From JACDAE01 sp034438015 (GTDB lineage: Bacteria > Chloroflexota > Ktedonobacteria > Ktedonobacterales > Ktedonobacteraceae): DNA of 20,168 nucleotides. Below the pieces are notes generated by a model. It saw only the letters and a list, made by a program, of their open reading frames with translations. It was not told where the DNA came from and did not search any database. A program made the position numbers and the translations under genes. The first letter of the stretch is position 1. Each line of letters begins with the position of its first letter. Of this stretch, positions 13,778 to 20,168 are shown in pieces. The stretch covers positions 1 to 20,168 of the forward strand of contig DAOTTD010000238.1 in the NCBI GenBank assembly GCA_034438015.1, read 5' to 3'.

Positions 13778-16333
13778 CTACGAATTGATGGGAGGATTGA
13801 CTCCTCCCTTCCCATTAACCGCCGGCGGCGTCCCGCTCTGAACGGTCGGCGCCGTGGTGGTCGGCGCTCCAACGACGGCGGTTGGCGTGCCCCTGCCCGT
13901 TCCAGGCAGACCTGATATCGGCTGAATCACGATCGAGATCTGGTTGGGATCAGTGGGCAACGTGCTGCCTCCATTATAATCGATCTTCGCCGAGCTGACT
14001 CCTTTAGTACCGTTGAGAATGCTCTGGGCGTCGGCAATGCTCTTGCCCGCGATCGCTTTTGCCAGTTGCAGCTTCTGCGCATCGGTGAACTGGTAGACCC
14101 AGATGCCCTTCGCGCTGAAGAAGAGCGAGAGGACGTTGCCGGTCTTCGTCTGCCCGGTGAGGCTGGTCTGGATCGCGCCGACCAGCCCGTAGCCCGCGCC
14201 AGGACTGGTTCTTGCCTTCGTCGTGAGCAGCCCCTGCACGATGTTCTGCGCGCCCTGGAAATCGTAGACGGTCGCGGTACACTTGACCAGGTAGGTAACG
14301 TTGGCGCTGGCGACGTTGCTCCCCTTATCGCCGATGGGCTGGTCGACGCTGGTGGTGGGCGTGCAGTGCGTCGCTCCCAGCGGCTGCTCGGTGGATTTTA
14401 TCTGCTTCTGCAGGTCGGCGAGCGCGTTTTGCTTCGTACCGTCTTTGGTTGCCTGCGAGATGGCATTATTCACGTCGGATTGTTGCAGGAAGGTGTAGTT
14501 GACGGCGTCCTGCCCACCTGTGAAGGCGACGGTATTACTGACCGAGATGCCGGTAGCACAGCATGAGGTGACATTCAATGTGTAGGCCCCGATATCGCCA
14601 GCGTGACCAGCGGGCGTTGCATGAGCACCGACCGTGCTGCTTCCATTGGTAAAGCCATTGCCCGCAGGAATGCCTGCCTGCGCATTGGTTATAATATTCA
14701 CGCCACCACCTACGTTAAAGGAGGTTCCAGCGCTGACCGTTTGCGCGGCTGCCGAGTTATTGAAAAAGGTGAGCGTTCCATGCGCCTCTGTGGCCGGGTG
14801 CGCGTTATGTCCCGTCGCTTTCACGGTGGCCGTGGGCGCCTGCGCGCTGCCCAGGTCGCTGAGTACGGCGACCTGGCGCTGTTGCGTGTTGGTGGTGCTG
14901 GCCCCGACGATGGTGTAGTTATCCTGCACGGTCTTGCTGTCCGGCGTGATGGTGACGGTCGCCGGTGCCTGCCCCTTGAAGACGTTTGAGAACGGATTAC
15001 TATTGCCGTTGCTGCCGGGGCGCGCGAAGACCAGGATGCCGCCGAAGACGAGCAGGGCGATGATGAGTCCTATGAGCAGGATCAGGAGCAGGCCCCGGCG
15101 CCGGTTGGCAGGTCCACCACCGCCGCCACCACCACCGCCCCTACCCGGAGGCGTGCTGCGTGGCGGGACGTTCGCGCCGCCGCCCGTGCGTGGGACGGTG
15201 GTAGCGGTGGCTCCTGACGCGGTGCCAGCACGAGCGATGGTGCCGGTTGTGCCGGTGCGGGCGCGTGGCGGCGTGACCGCGTGCGTGGCGGCGGCTCTTC
15301 CGAGCGCGGCAACTCCGGCGGCCAGGCCAACGGCGGGGATCTTGCCACTGGTGCGCCGTGGTGGCAAGTTCTTTGGCGTCGGCTCCGGTTCTGCGACCGG
15401 GCTGGCCGCACGGACGGGCGGCACGACGACGGGCGCGGGATCGGGCGCATGCTGCGGCAGCGGCGTCGTCGGCTTGCCACGGCGCGGCAGCTCTATGATA
15501 TTGTTCGCGCCAGCTCCGGCGCTCATAGCGCCGTTATCAGGCCGGGGCGGAGGGATCGCCTGCGTTGGACCGGATACATCTTCGTACGGCGCGGGGGACG
15601 CCGGAGACGCCGGAGACGATGGCAGCGGTCCCAGATCGTCCTCGTCGTTGGTGAAGTGGTGCGGTGTGGTTGGGATGACCGCGCCGGGAGGTGTGTTGGG
15701 GTCGCGATACGTGCCGTTGGCCGGGCTGGCTCCATTCGCGGTGCCGTTATGGCCGTTCAAGAGATACCCGGCTCCCAGGGCTGCCGCGCCACCAGCCGCC
15801 GCGCCCGCCGCCCACGGCGCGATGCCGCCATGACGCGGCTCGTCCTGCTCTTTATCCGGGTAAGGTGGCGCGTTACGGGGCGTCACAGGCGCGGCAGGCT
15901 CGTTCGGCTGCCCGTTCCCGTTCCCGTTAGACTTCGCCCAGGGCGAGCCGAAGAGCCAGCCTTTCTTCGCCGCACCATCTACCGCGAGTTCTTCGCGCAG
16001 GGCGCTGGCATAGTTCTCCAGGGACGAATAAACGGGAAAGCGCCGCTGGCGCGCGAACTCCGCAGGACCGGGGCCACCGGAAGCGATAAAGATGATCTGC
16101 GCCTGTAGCTTGCGGCGCATCGTCTTCAAATCGTCGAAGTCTACCGGGCGCTGAAATGCTTTGTTGTGTTCCGGTAGTACTACAGCGACCTGCTTACGAC
16201 CAAGTTTCTCCTGTGTCAATATGGCAGCCAGCACTCTCTTCCTATCATCCTGGGGGGTCACATAGATAATACCGATAGTCGAACCGCGAGGGTCATTGAC
16301 TCCCAGTAAGTCGGTGCCGTTCCCTTGTCTCAT
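13778..16333 (-). CDS. Membrane protein with Rossmann-like N-terminal domain and baseplate-J-like ectodomain (kinase-less partner)
   Basis: An 851-residue protein with no kinase domain. Residues about 18-115 form an alpha/beta domain: STIGIIYVTPQDDRKRVLAA (18-37), KQVAVVLPEHNKAFQRPVDF (47-66), AQIIFIASGG (78-87), then RFPVYSSLENY (98-108). This resembles the 'regulator' half found before baseplate-J-like ectodomains in Chloroflexota proteins annotated 'baseplate J/gp47 family'. A Pro/Ala/Gly linker (about 130-410) ends in a poly-Gly run, followed by one membrane helix (about 413-437). The external region has the same blocks as the flanking kinases, including CC at 591-592, FTGGQDAVNYTFLQQSDVN (604-622), Cys657, Cys685 and a WVYQF box. 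The start is ATG 16331-16333 with GGAGGT 7 nt upstream. Its role is inferred only: a co-receptor or assembly partner. Confidence 0.85.
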   Translation of the reverse strand: MRQGNGTDLLGVNDPRGSTIGIIYVTPQDDRKRVLAAILTQEKLGRKQVAVVLPEHNKAFQRPVDFDDLKTMRRKLQAQIIFIASGGPGPAEFARQRRFPVYSSLENYASALREELAVDGAAKKGWLFGSPWAKSNGNGNGQPNEPAAPVTPRNAPPYPDKEQDEPRHGGIAPWAAGAAAGGAAALGAGYLLNGHNGTANGASPANGTYRDPNTPPGAVIPTTPHHFTNDEDDLGPLPSSPASPASPAPYEDVSGPTQAIPPPRPDNGAMSAGAGANNIIELPRRGKPTTPLPQHAPDPAPVVVPPVRAASPVAEPEPTPKNLPPRRTSGKIPAVGLAAGVAALGRAAATHAVTPPRARTGTTGTIARAGTASGATATTVPRTGGGANVPPRSTPPGRGGGGGGGGGPANRRRGLLLILLIGLIIALLVFGGILVFARPGSNGNSNPFSNVFKGQAPATVTITPDSKTVQDNYTIVGASTTNTQQRQVAVLSDLGSAQAPTATVKATGHNAHPATEAHGTLTFFNNSAAAQTVSAGTSFNVGGGVNIITNAQAGIPAGNGFTNGSSTVGAHATPAGHAGDIGAYTLNVTSCCATGISVSNTVAFTGGQDAVNYTFLQQSDVNNAISQATKDGTKQNALADLQKQIKSTEQPLGATHCTPTTSVDQPIGDKGSNVASANVTYLVKCTATVYDFQGAQNIVQGLLTTKARTSPGAGYGLVGAIQTSLTGQTKTGNVLSLFFSAKGIWVYQFTDAQKLQLAKAIAGKSIADAQSILNGTKGVSSAKIDYNGGSTLPTDPNQISIVIQPISGLPGTGRGTPTAVVGAPTTTAPTVQSGTPPAVNGKGGVNPPINS

Positions 16334-16419
16334 TGGCCGTACCTCCGTCCCTAAAAAATAGCTTTTCCCGTTTATGTTCCTATTTTACACTATCCAGCCG
16401 GAATCGTGTAGTGGGCGTG

Positions 16420-16450
16420 TGTGGGCGGGCTCGCAAGGCGCCTGCCCACA
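16420..16450. repeat. Hairpin upstream of the 851-residue gene
   Basis: TGTGGGCGGGC (16420-16430) pairs with GCCTGCCCACA (16440-16450) over 11 bp with one G-T wobble, around a 9-nt loop containing GCAAG. It belongs to the same loop family as the hairpins near 564 and 2000. It lies about 90 nt upstream of the minus-strand start codon at 16333. It could separate transcription of the upstream kinase from this gene, or form a leader structure. Confidence 0.55.
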
Positions 16451-16553
16451 GGGCGAACATTTTCTGTTATTCGATTATGTTATTGATACGCCTGATTGGT
16501 TCGATGAGAGACGGCATATCATTGCGATTTCTCACGATTTCCGACAATTTCTG

Positions 16554-16717
16554 GTAGGGACCAGCCTGGGCGCGTCCGCGATTTATCGTTTCCTACCCGT
16601 GCGGCACCGTTCCATCGCTGCCAACGCGGAGGAAAATGATAAATCACGGACGCCGTAAACGTGGTCCCTACCCCCGTTCGCAATGGTGTGCAACCAGTGC
16701 CCCAGGCTGGTCCCTAC
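16554..16717. mobile_element. MITE-like element with GTAGGGACC terminal inverted repeats
   Basis: The ends are exact inverted repeats of 17 bp: GTAGGGACCAGCCTGGG (16554-16570) against its complement ending at 16717. Inside, the left arm (16554-16593) is partly complementary to 16631-16671, which ends TGGTCCCTAC and shares GTCCG and ATTTATC boxes. The element is therefore a 164-bp nested palindrome with no coding capacity. Near-identical arms occur at 19650-19690 and 19784-19824, and a diverged one at 4608-4654. Target-site duplications were not evident by eye. The rest of the 580-nt gap 16334-16913 is AT-richer and contains only the hairpins listed here. Confidence 0.65.
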
Positions 16718-16892
16718 GAGCATCGACGGATTTATCGTCATTCCTTTGTTAATCTCCGGTCGTGTCATGACCATATATCCCTAAATTTTCCCTCTATTTA
16801 ATTTATATCATATCCTCAGCGCGGGCCCTGTGAGCCAACTGCCTTGCTCGGACCTTGTGACCCATCACAACAACTCTCTCCAATGGCTCCCA

Positions 16893-16913
16893 GGGTCCGC
16901 GCAAGGCAGGCCC
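16893..16913 (-). terminator. GCAAG-loop hairpin at the 3' end of kinase 2
   Basis: GGGTCCGC (16893-16900) and GCAGGCCC (16906-16913) pair over 8 positions with one wobble and one mismatch around the loop GCAAG. On the minus strand the element begins GTAGGGGCCTGCCTTGCGCG, and the TAG of its first bases is the kinase stop codon (16914-16916). No T-run follows. Confidence 0.5.
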
Positions 16914-19529
16914 CTACCGTTGTATAACGATCGCGATGCGCGCCGGGTCTCCTGGGAGCTGGCTGGCGGCGGATAGGCCCTGGATGACGATGCCGCGCAC
17001 ACCCGGCGCATGGGCGAGCTGGCGCGTGGCATCGGCGACGGTCATTCCGGCGATGCTCTGCGCCAGGCGCTGCTGCTGCGCGCGATCGATCTGGTAGACC
17101 CAGGTGGTCGCGGCGTTGACCAGCAGGTTCGTTCCCTGCACCGTGACCTGGGATATGCGGCTCCCACCAGGCACGTAGTTAGGACCAGGAGGCGCGGCTC
17201 CCTGATCCGCGATGCGCCCCTGCAATTGCGACTGATTGTACGCTTCGGCGCTGCACTGCACCGTGACGTTGACGGTCGTCGCGGCGACGTTGACGCCTGT
17301 GTCGCCCACCGGACTCTTTGGGTCGGTGGCTACGTTGGGCGTGCACTGTGGCGTGCCCGCGATCTGCTCGCCCGCGTTCAGCCGCGCCTTCAATCCATCC
17401 TTTCCCTGTCTGGTTAACGTAACCACCAGTGGATTGGCGACGGCATTTACGTCGCTCTGCTGGACGAAATTGTAGTTCTGCGCGTCCTGACCTCCTGTGA
17501 AGGCGTTCAGGTTTTTGACGAAGACCGCACTTCCTGCTACGCAACAAGTTTGATTTAGATCTAATGCTGGAATGTTTCCTTTTACTCCGACGTTAGCCAC
17601 ATGAGCAAGAACATTAATCTTACCGTTAGCATTAGTATTAGGATTAGTCGGAGGAATAGTTGCGGCCACATTCGTTATCACCTGAGTGCCATCTTTTCCT
17701 GTAATCATAGTTCCAGAAGGTATAGTTTGTGCAACAAAAGCACCATTCAGAAACGTCAACTGCCCCTTCGCCTGCGTTGCCTGCACCTGCCTGTGACCGG
17801 TTGCCTGCGCCGCCTGGGACTGCGCCTGCGAGGATGTCACCCGGCGGGCGGAGACATCGTTCGCCGGAATAGTGTAGGAGCGCTGAACGGACTGACTGGT
17901 GGGCGCGATGAGCACGGTAACGATCGCGCCAGGGAGCAGCCGATCGTGGAGCGCGGGGACGAAATAGACGAGGCCGCCCCCCAGTAGCAGCACGACGAGC
18001 GTGATGGAGACGGGGAGAACGATACGCGGCGAGAAGCGGCCCTGTATCCTGACGGCCCGGCGCGGTCGTGGGGCCGGGCGCAGCGGCGCATTGGAGCGCG
18101 GCGTGGGTCGGGCGCCACGGCCAGCGCGTATTGCCGCCGACCTCCCATCCCCCATCGGGCCACCGTTCAGACCCCCTGGTGTAGGGGCGCGGTTTACAAG
18201 CCCGCCGCGCCCCACATTCCCGCCGCGCCCCACATTCCCGCCGCGCCCCACAAGCCCGCCATTTACCCCACTGTTCATACCACCATTCACACCCGCATCG
18301 GTATCGATCTCCGGCTCCGATATCACAGGGGTCGCGTCGGGATCAGGCGGAACAAGCCCCAACGAACCATAAGAATGTTGTGAAGGCGCACTCGAAGAAT
18401 CCTCCGGCGGCAGGATGCGCGTCTGGAAGCGCCGCGATGCCGCCGGGTGACTGTCCAGCGTGGAGCGCGTGGACGACGAGGCCACACCACGACGCGAACG
18501 CGACGAGCGCCCGCTAAGCGCGTTCGGATCGGATTGCGTCGGGTGCGAGGTCTGGCGCGGCTCCGTCGAGAAGGGCGAAGAGTCGCGCACAATACGCGTC
18601 TGTGACCCCCTTTGCGCATTGCCGGATCTGGATACAGGCAGCGAGCGATCGCGGGTCGAGGTCTGTAGCGAAGAGATGCTATCCTGGACCGCGTGCCAGA
18701 ACTGCTCTGCATCGGCGTAGCGGGCGGCTGACTCCTCTTCGAGCGCCGTCAGAATGGCCTCATCGAGCGCGGCTGGCAGAGACGGCTCGAAGCTGCTGGG
18801 CGGCGCTGGCAGCGCGAAGGCGTCGGGGCGGCGCAGATCCTGCAATGTGCGGCGGAACGGCAGGCGGCCCGTGCAGAGCTGGTAGAGGATCACGCCCAGC
18901 GCGAAGATATCGCTCGCCGCCCCCACGCGCCCCTTCAGCAGTTGTTCCGGCGCCATATAGGGCAGCGTCCCGCCGCGCGCGAACGTATGGTGGGTCGCAT
19001 CCATCTCCACGGCCAGCCCGAAATCGCTCAGCACCACCTGCTCCTCGCCGTCGGGCAGTGCGCGGAAGAGAATATTGAGCGGCTTCAGATCGCGGTGAAT
19101 GATGCCATGTTCGTGTGCATAGGCGACCGCGCTACAGAGCTGGGCGAAGATCTCCAGCGTCTCGGCGAGGGGATAAGGCTGGTTGCTGGTCAGGCGCTTC
19201 TGCAGATCGCCGCCCTGGGCATACTCCATCACGATATAGGGAACGATCGCCCCCTGGGCCGCGTCGAGGAGTTCCAGTTTCAGATCGCTATAGATGCGCA
19301 GGATATTGGGATGGCGCCAGTTCGCCACCTGCCCCGCCTCCTTCAGGAAGCGGTCCAGCGAGCGCTGATCGAGCACATCGGGCTTGATCACCTTAATCGC
19401 CACCTCGCGCTCGTCCCGTTCGTCCCACGCCAGGCAGACATCGGCCATCCCCCCGCTCCCCAGTGCGCCGTCGAGCCGGTAGCGCTGCCCCAGTTGTTCG
19501 ATCGCGCGCCCATAACGCCATAATCTCAT
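16914..19529 (-). CDS. Transmembrane Ser/Thr protein kinase with baseplate-J-like ectodomain (kinase 2)
   Basis: An 871-residue PknB-type receptor kinase. Kinase domain about 17-285: glycine loop GSGGMAD (24-30), VAIK Lys46, helix-C Glu64, HRD (145-147) in HRDLKPLN, DFG (169-171), APE (193-195). A Ser/Thr/Arg-rich segment (about 286-395) and a Gly-rich repeat (about 413-460) form a disordered linker. One membrane helix (about 503-524) precedes the ectodomain (about 535-871), which has CC (662-663), AFTGGQDAQNYNFVQQSDVN (676-695), Cys729, Cys759 and TWVYQI (808-813). These blocks match the 851-residue protein closely and kinase 1 more distantly. The start at ATG 19527-19529 follows an AGGG site. 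A 580-nt repeat-filled gap separates it from the next gene, so it is probably a separate transcript. Part of the ectodomain coding sequence (17521-17760) is unusually AT-rich. Confidence 0.88.
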   Translation of the reverse strand: MRLWRYGRAIEQLGQRYRLDGALGSGGMADVCLAWDERDEREVAIKVIKPDVLDQRSLDRFLKEAGQVANWRHPNILRIYSDLKLELLDAAQGAIVPYIVMEYAQGGDLQKRLTSNQPYPLAETLEIFAQLCSAVAYAHEHGIIHRDLKPLNILFRALPDGEEQVVLSDFGLAVEMDATHHTFARGGTLPYMAPEQLLKGRVGAASDIFALGVILYQLCTGRLPFRRTLQDLRRPDAFALPAPPSSFEPSLPAALDEAILTALEEESAARYADAEQFWHAVQDSISSLQTSTRDRSLPVSRSGNAQRGSQTRIVRDSSPFSTEPRQTSHPTQSDPNALSGRSSRSRRGVASSSTRSTLDSHPAASRRFQTRILPPEDSSSAPSQHSYGSLGLVPPDPDATPVISEPEIDTDAGVNGGMNSGVNGGLVGRGGNVGRGGNVGRGGLVNRAPTPGGLNGGPMGDGRSAAIRAGRGARPTPRSNAPLRPAPRPRRAVRIQGRFSPRIVLPVSITLVVLLLGGGLVYFVPALHDRLLPGAIVTVLIAPTSQSVQRSYTIPANDVSARRVTSSQAQSQAAQATGHRQVQATQAKGQLTFLNGAFVAQTIPSGTMITGKDGTQVITNVAATIPPTNPNTNANGKINVLAHVANVGVKGNIPALDLNQTCCVAGSAVFVKNLNAFTGGQDAQNYNFVQQSDVNAVANPLVVTLTRQGKDGLKARLNAGEQIAGTPQCTPNVATDPKSPVGDTGVNVAATTVNVTVQCSAEAYNQSQLQGRIADQGAAPPGPNYVPGGSRISQVTVQGTNLLVNAATTWVYQIDRAQQQRLAQSIAGMTVADATRQLAHAPGVRGIVIQGLSAASQLPGDPARIAIVIQR
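17521..17760 (-). other. AT-rich patch inside the kinase 2 ectodomain
   Basis: By hand count this 240-bp stretch has 99 G or C bases (about 41%). The next 60 bases (17761-17820) have 43 of 60 (72%). The frame stays open and the patch encodes residues about 590-670, the core of the baseplate-J-like domain up to the CC pair. A sharp composition edge within one gene suggests a recombined or recently acquired segment. Confidence 0.7.
18201..18254 (-). repeat. 18-bp tandem repeat coding for a Gly-rich linker
   Basis: CCCGCCGCGCCCCACATT occurs at 18201-18218 and 18219-18236, then with a changed last triplet at 18237-18254. On the coding strand it yields repeated GRGGNV units at about residues 428-443 of kinase 2. 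Being a multiple of three, copy number can vary without breaking the frame, which would lengthen or shorten the linker. Confidence 0.8.
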
Positions 19530-19550
19530 AATTTCCCTGTAGAGATGGAT

Positions 19551-19564
19551 GGGACATCTGTCCC
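19551..19564 (-). promoter_or_regulatory. Short palindrome in the leader of kinase 2
   Basis: GGGACATCTGTCCC consists of perfect 6-bp inverted arms with a 2-nt centre, flanked by GGAT and TCC that extend the symmetry. It lies 21 nt upstream of the start codon on the minus strand. It could be an operator or a small leader hairpin. The arms also resemble the GGGACA ends of nearby repeats. Function is a guess. Confidence 0.3.
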
Positions 19565-19649
19565 TCCACGATTGTTTGATAACGCATTATTTATAATTGC
19601 CTATTAGAGAACATTCCTGTTGGGCACGCTCTCTGGTTGCCGACGGAGA

Positions 19650-19824
19650 GGAAACCGATAAATCGCGGACGCCGTAAACGTGGTCCCTACAGCGTGATCT
19701 ATCGCGTCCCACCATGATTGATGCCCATTGATCCATCGCATCCACACCACCATCCAGGCCCCATTCATGCACCATCCAACGGCGTAGGGACCAGCCTGGG
19801 CGCGTCCGCGATTTATCGATTTCC
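19650..19824. mobile_element. MITE-like repeat pair in opposite orientation upstream of kinase 2
   Basis: The arm 19650-19690 differs at only three positions from 16631-16671. The arm 19784-19824 is identical to 16554-16593 over its first 35 bases. Here the two arms point outward, with their GTAGGGACC ends facing each other across 93 nt (19691-19783). They are inverted copies of one another except for an 8-nt block. No protein is encoded between them. This may be a rearranged element or two solo arms. Confidence 0.6.
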
Positions 19825-20077
19825 TCCCCGCCGCCTCCTCTCGGATTTGGCAAATCATTTGCTTTACACACATAAACATTAGTATATTCAATAGAACGGA
19901 TTCTTGCAGATTATTGCATGGAAATAGGAAAAAAACAAGGCTTCTGAGCTATTCGCAGGGAATTGGGACGCTGCATCTCAGCGTGTTACGCGCATCTCAG
20001 GATTCTGGGGTGTGGATTCTAGAACAGGTAGAACCCCGCTAAGTGGTGAAATGGAGGGGTGGGGAGACTTGAAAAAA

Positions 20078-20135
20078 GACGCATAAGTGGGCATTCTGTG
20101 AATATGCAAATATCAACAGAACCCATGAATGCGTC
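20078..20135. other. Long imperfect hairpin at the window edge
   Basis: GACGCAT (20078-20084) pairs with ATGCGTC (20129-20135). Inside this, TGGG pairs with CCCA, TTCTGT with ACAGAA, and ATAT with ATAT around the loop GCAA. That makes 21 base pairs in four blocks within 58 nt, separated by small internal loops. Just upstream, a smaller structure (GGGG 20007-20010 with CCCC 20034-20037, TTCTA with TAGAA) is possible. No gene was found in 19825-20168. It could be a structured RNA, or the palindromic end of a mobile element lying outside the window. Confidence 0.5.
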
Positions 20136-20168
20136 GCTTCAATTTTGCCCCAATCCGACGTGTTCTGC

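Noticed and set aside
14934..15833. 299-codon + strand ORF opposite the middle receptor gene
   Set aside because: It is Pro/Ala/Gly-rich and arises from the GC-rich linker codons on the other strand.
11408..19529. Phage tail or contractile injection system locus, because of the baseplate-J-like domains
   Set aside because: No sheath, tube, spike or other baseplate genes are present; the domains are fused to kinases and membrane helices.

Overview
The window is GC-rich, gene-dense bacterial DNA. The best guess at its source is Chloroflexota, probably the Ktedonobacteria. The reasons are very large Ser/Thr kinases with long low-complexity linkers, baseplate-J-like ectodomains, a GntR(YtrA-type)-ABC operon, and many short intergenic palindromes with GTAGGG-type ends. 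This is a judgement from recognised patterns, not a database result. No rRNA, tRNA, CRISPR array or transposase gene was seen.

Layout. (1) 1-127: the 3' end of a probable FAD-dependent oxidoreductase (+). (2) 128-591: mostly non-coding, with one weak short ORF. (3) 592-1650: a HEAT-repeat protein (-). (4) 2023-4356: a molybdopterin-binding subunit of the xanthine dehydrogenase family (-). (5) 4825-11058: a co-directional + strand block made of a GntR repressor, an ABC ATPase, a permease, a second ABC ATPase, a NatB/ABC-2-type permease and a family 39 glycosyltransferase. A good sigma-70-type promoter and an overlapping palindromic operator precede it. (6) 11059-11407: a hairpin-rich repeat between convergent genes. 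(7) 11408-19529: three long minus-strand genes. The outer two are transmembrane Ser/Thr kinases. The middle one has a different cytoplasmic N-terminal domain. All three carry the same kind of extracellular C-terminal domain. (8) 19530-20168: non-coding DNA with a MITE-like repeat and, at the edge, a long imperfect hairpin.

How the genes may work together. The GntR-ABC-permease set looks like a self-repressed envelope-stress or export operon of the YtrA type; the second ABC pair and the membrane glycosyltransferase may be co-transcribed with it. The three-gene cluster is the most unusual part. PASTA-kinase logic (cytoplasmic kinase, one membrane helix, extracellular sensor) is kept, but the sensor is a baseplate-J-like domain instead of PASTA repeats. 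A kinase-less protein with the same ectodomain lies between the two kinases and only 18 nt upstream of one of them. This suggests a receptor system in which the three ectodomains sense the same ligand or assemble together.

Repeats. Two short repeat families fill the gaps between genes. One is hairpins with a GCAAG/CTTGC loop and variable arms, often just 3' of minus-strand genes. The other is a larger MITE-like family with GTAGGGACC ends and an ATTTATC core. One hairpin appears to supply the stop codon of the upstream kinase gene.
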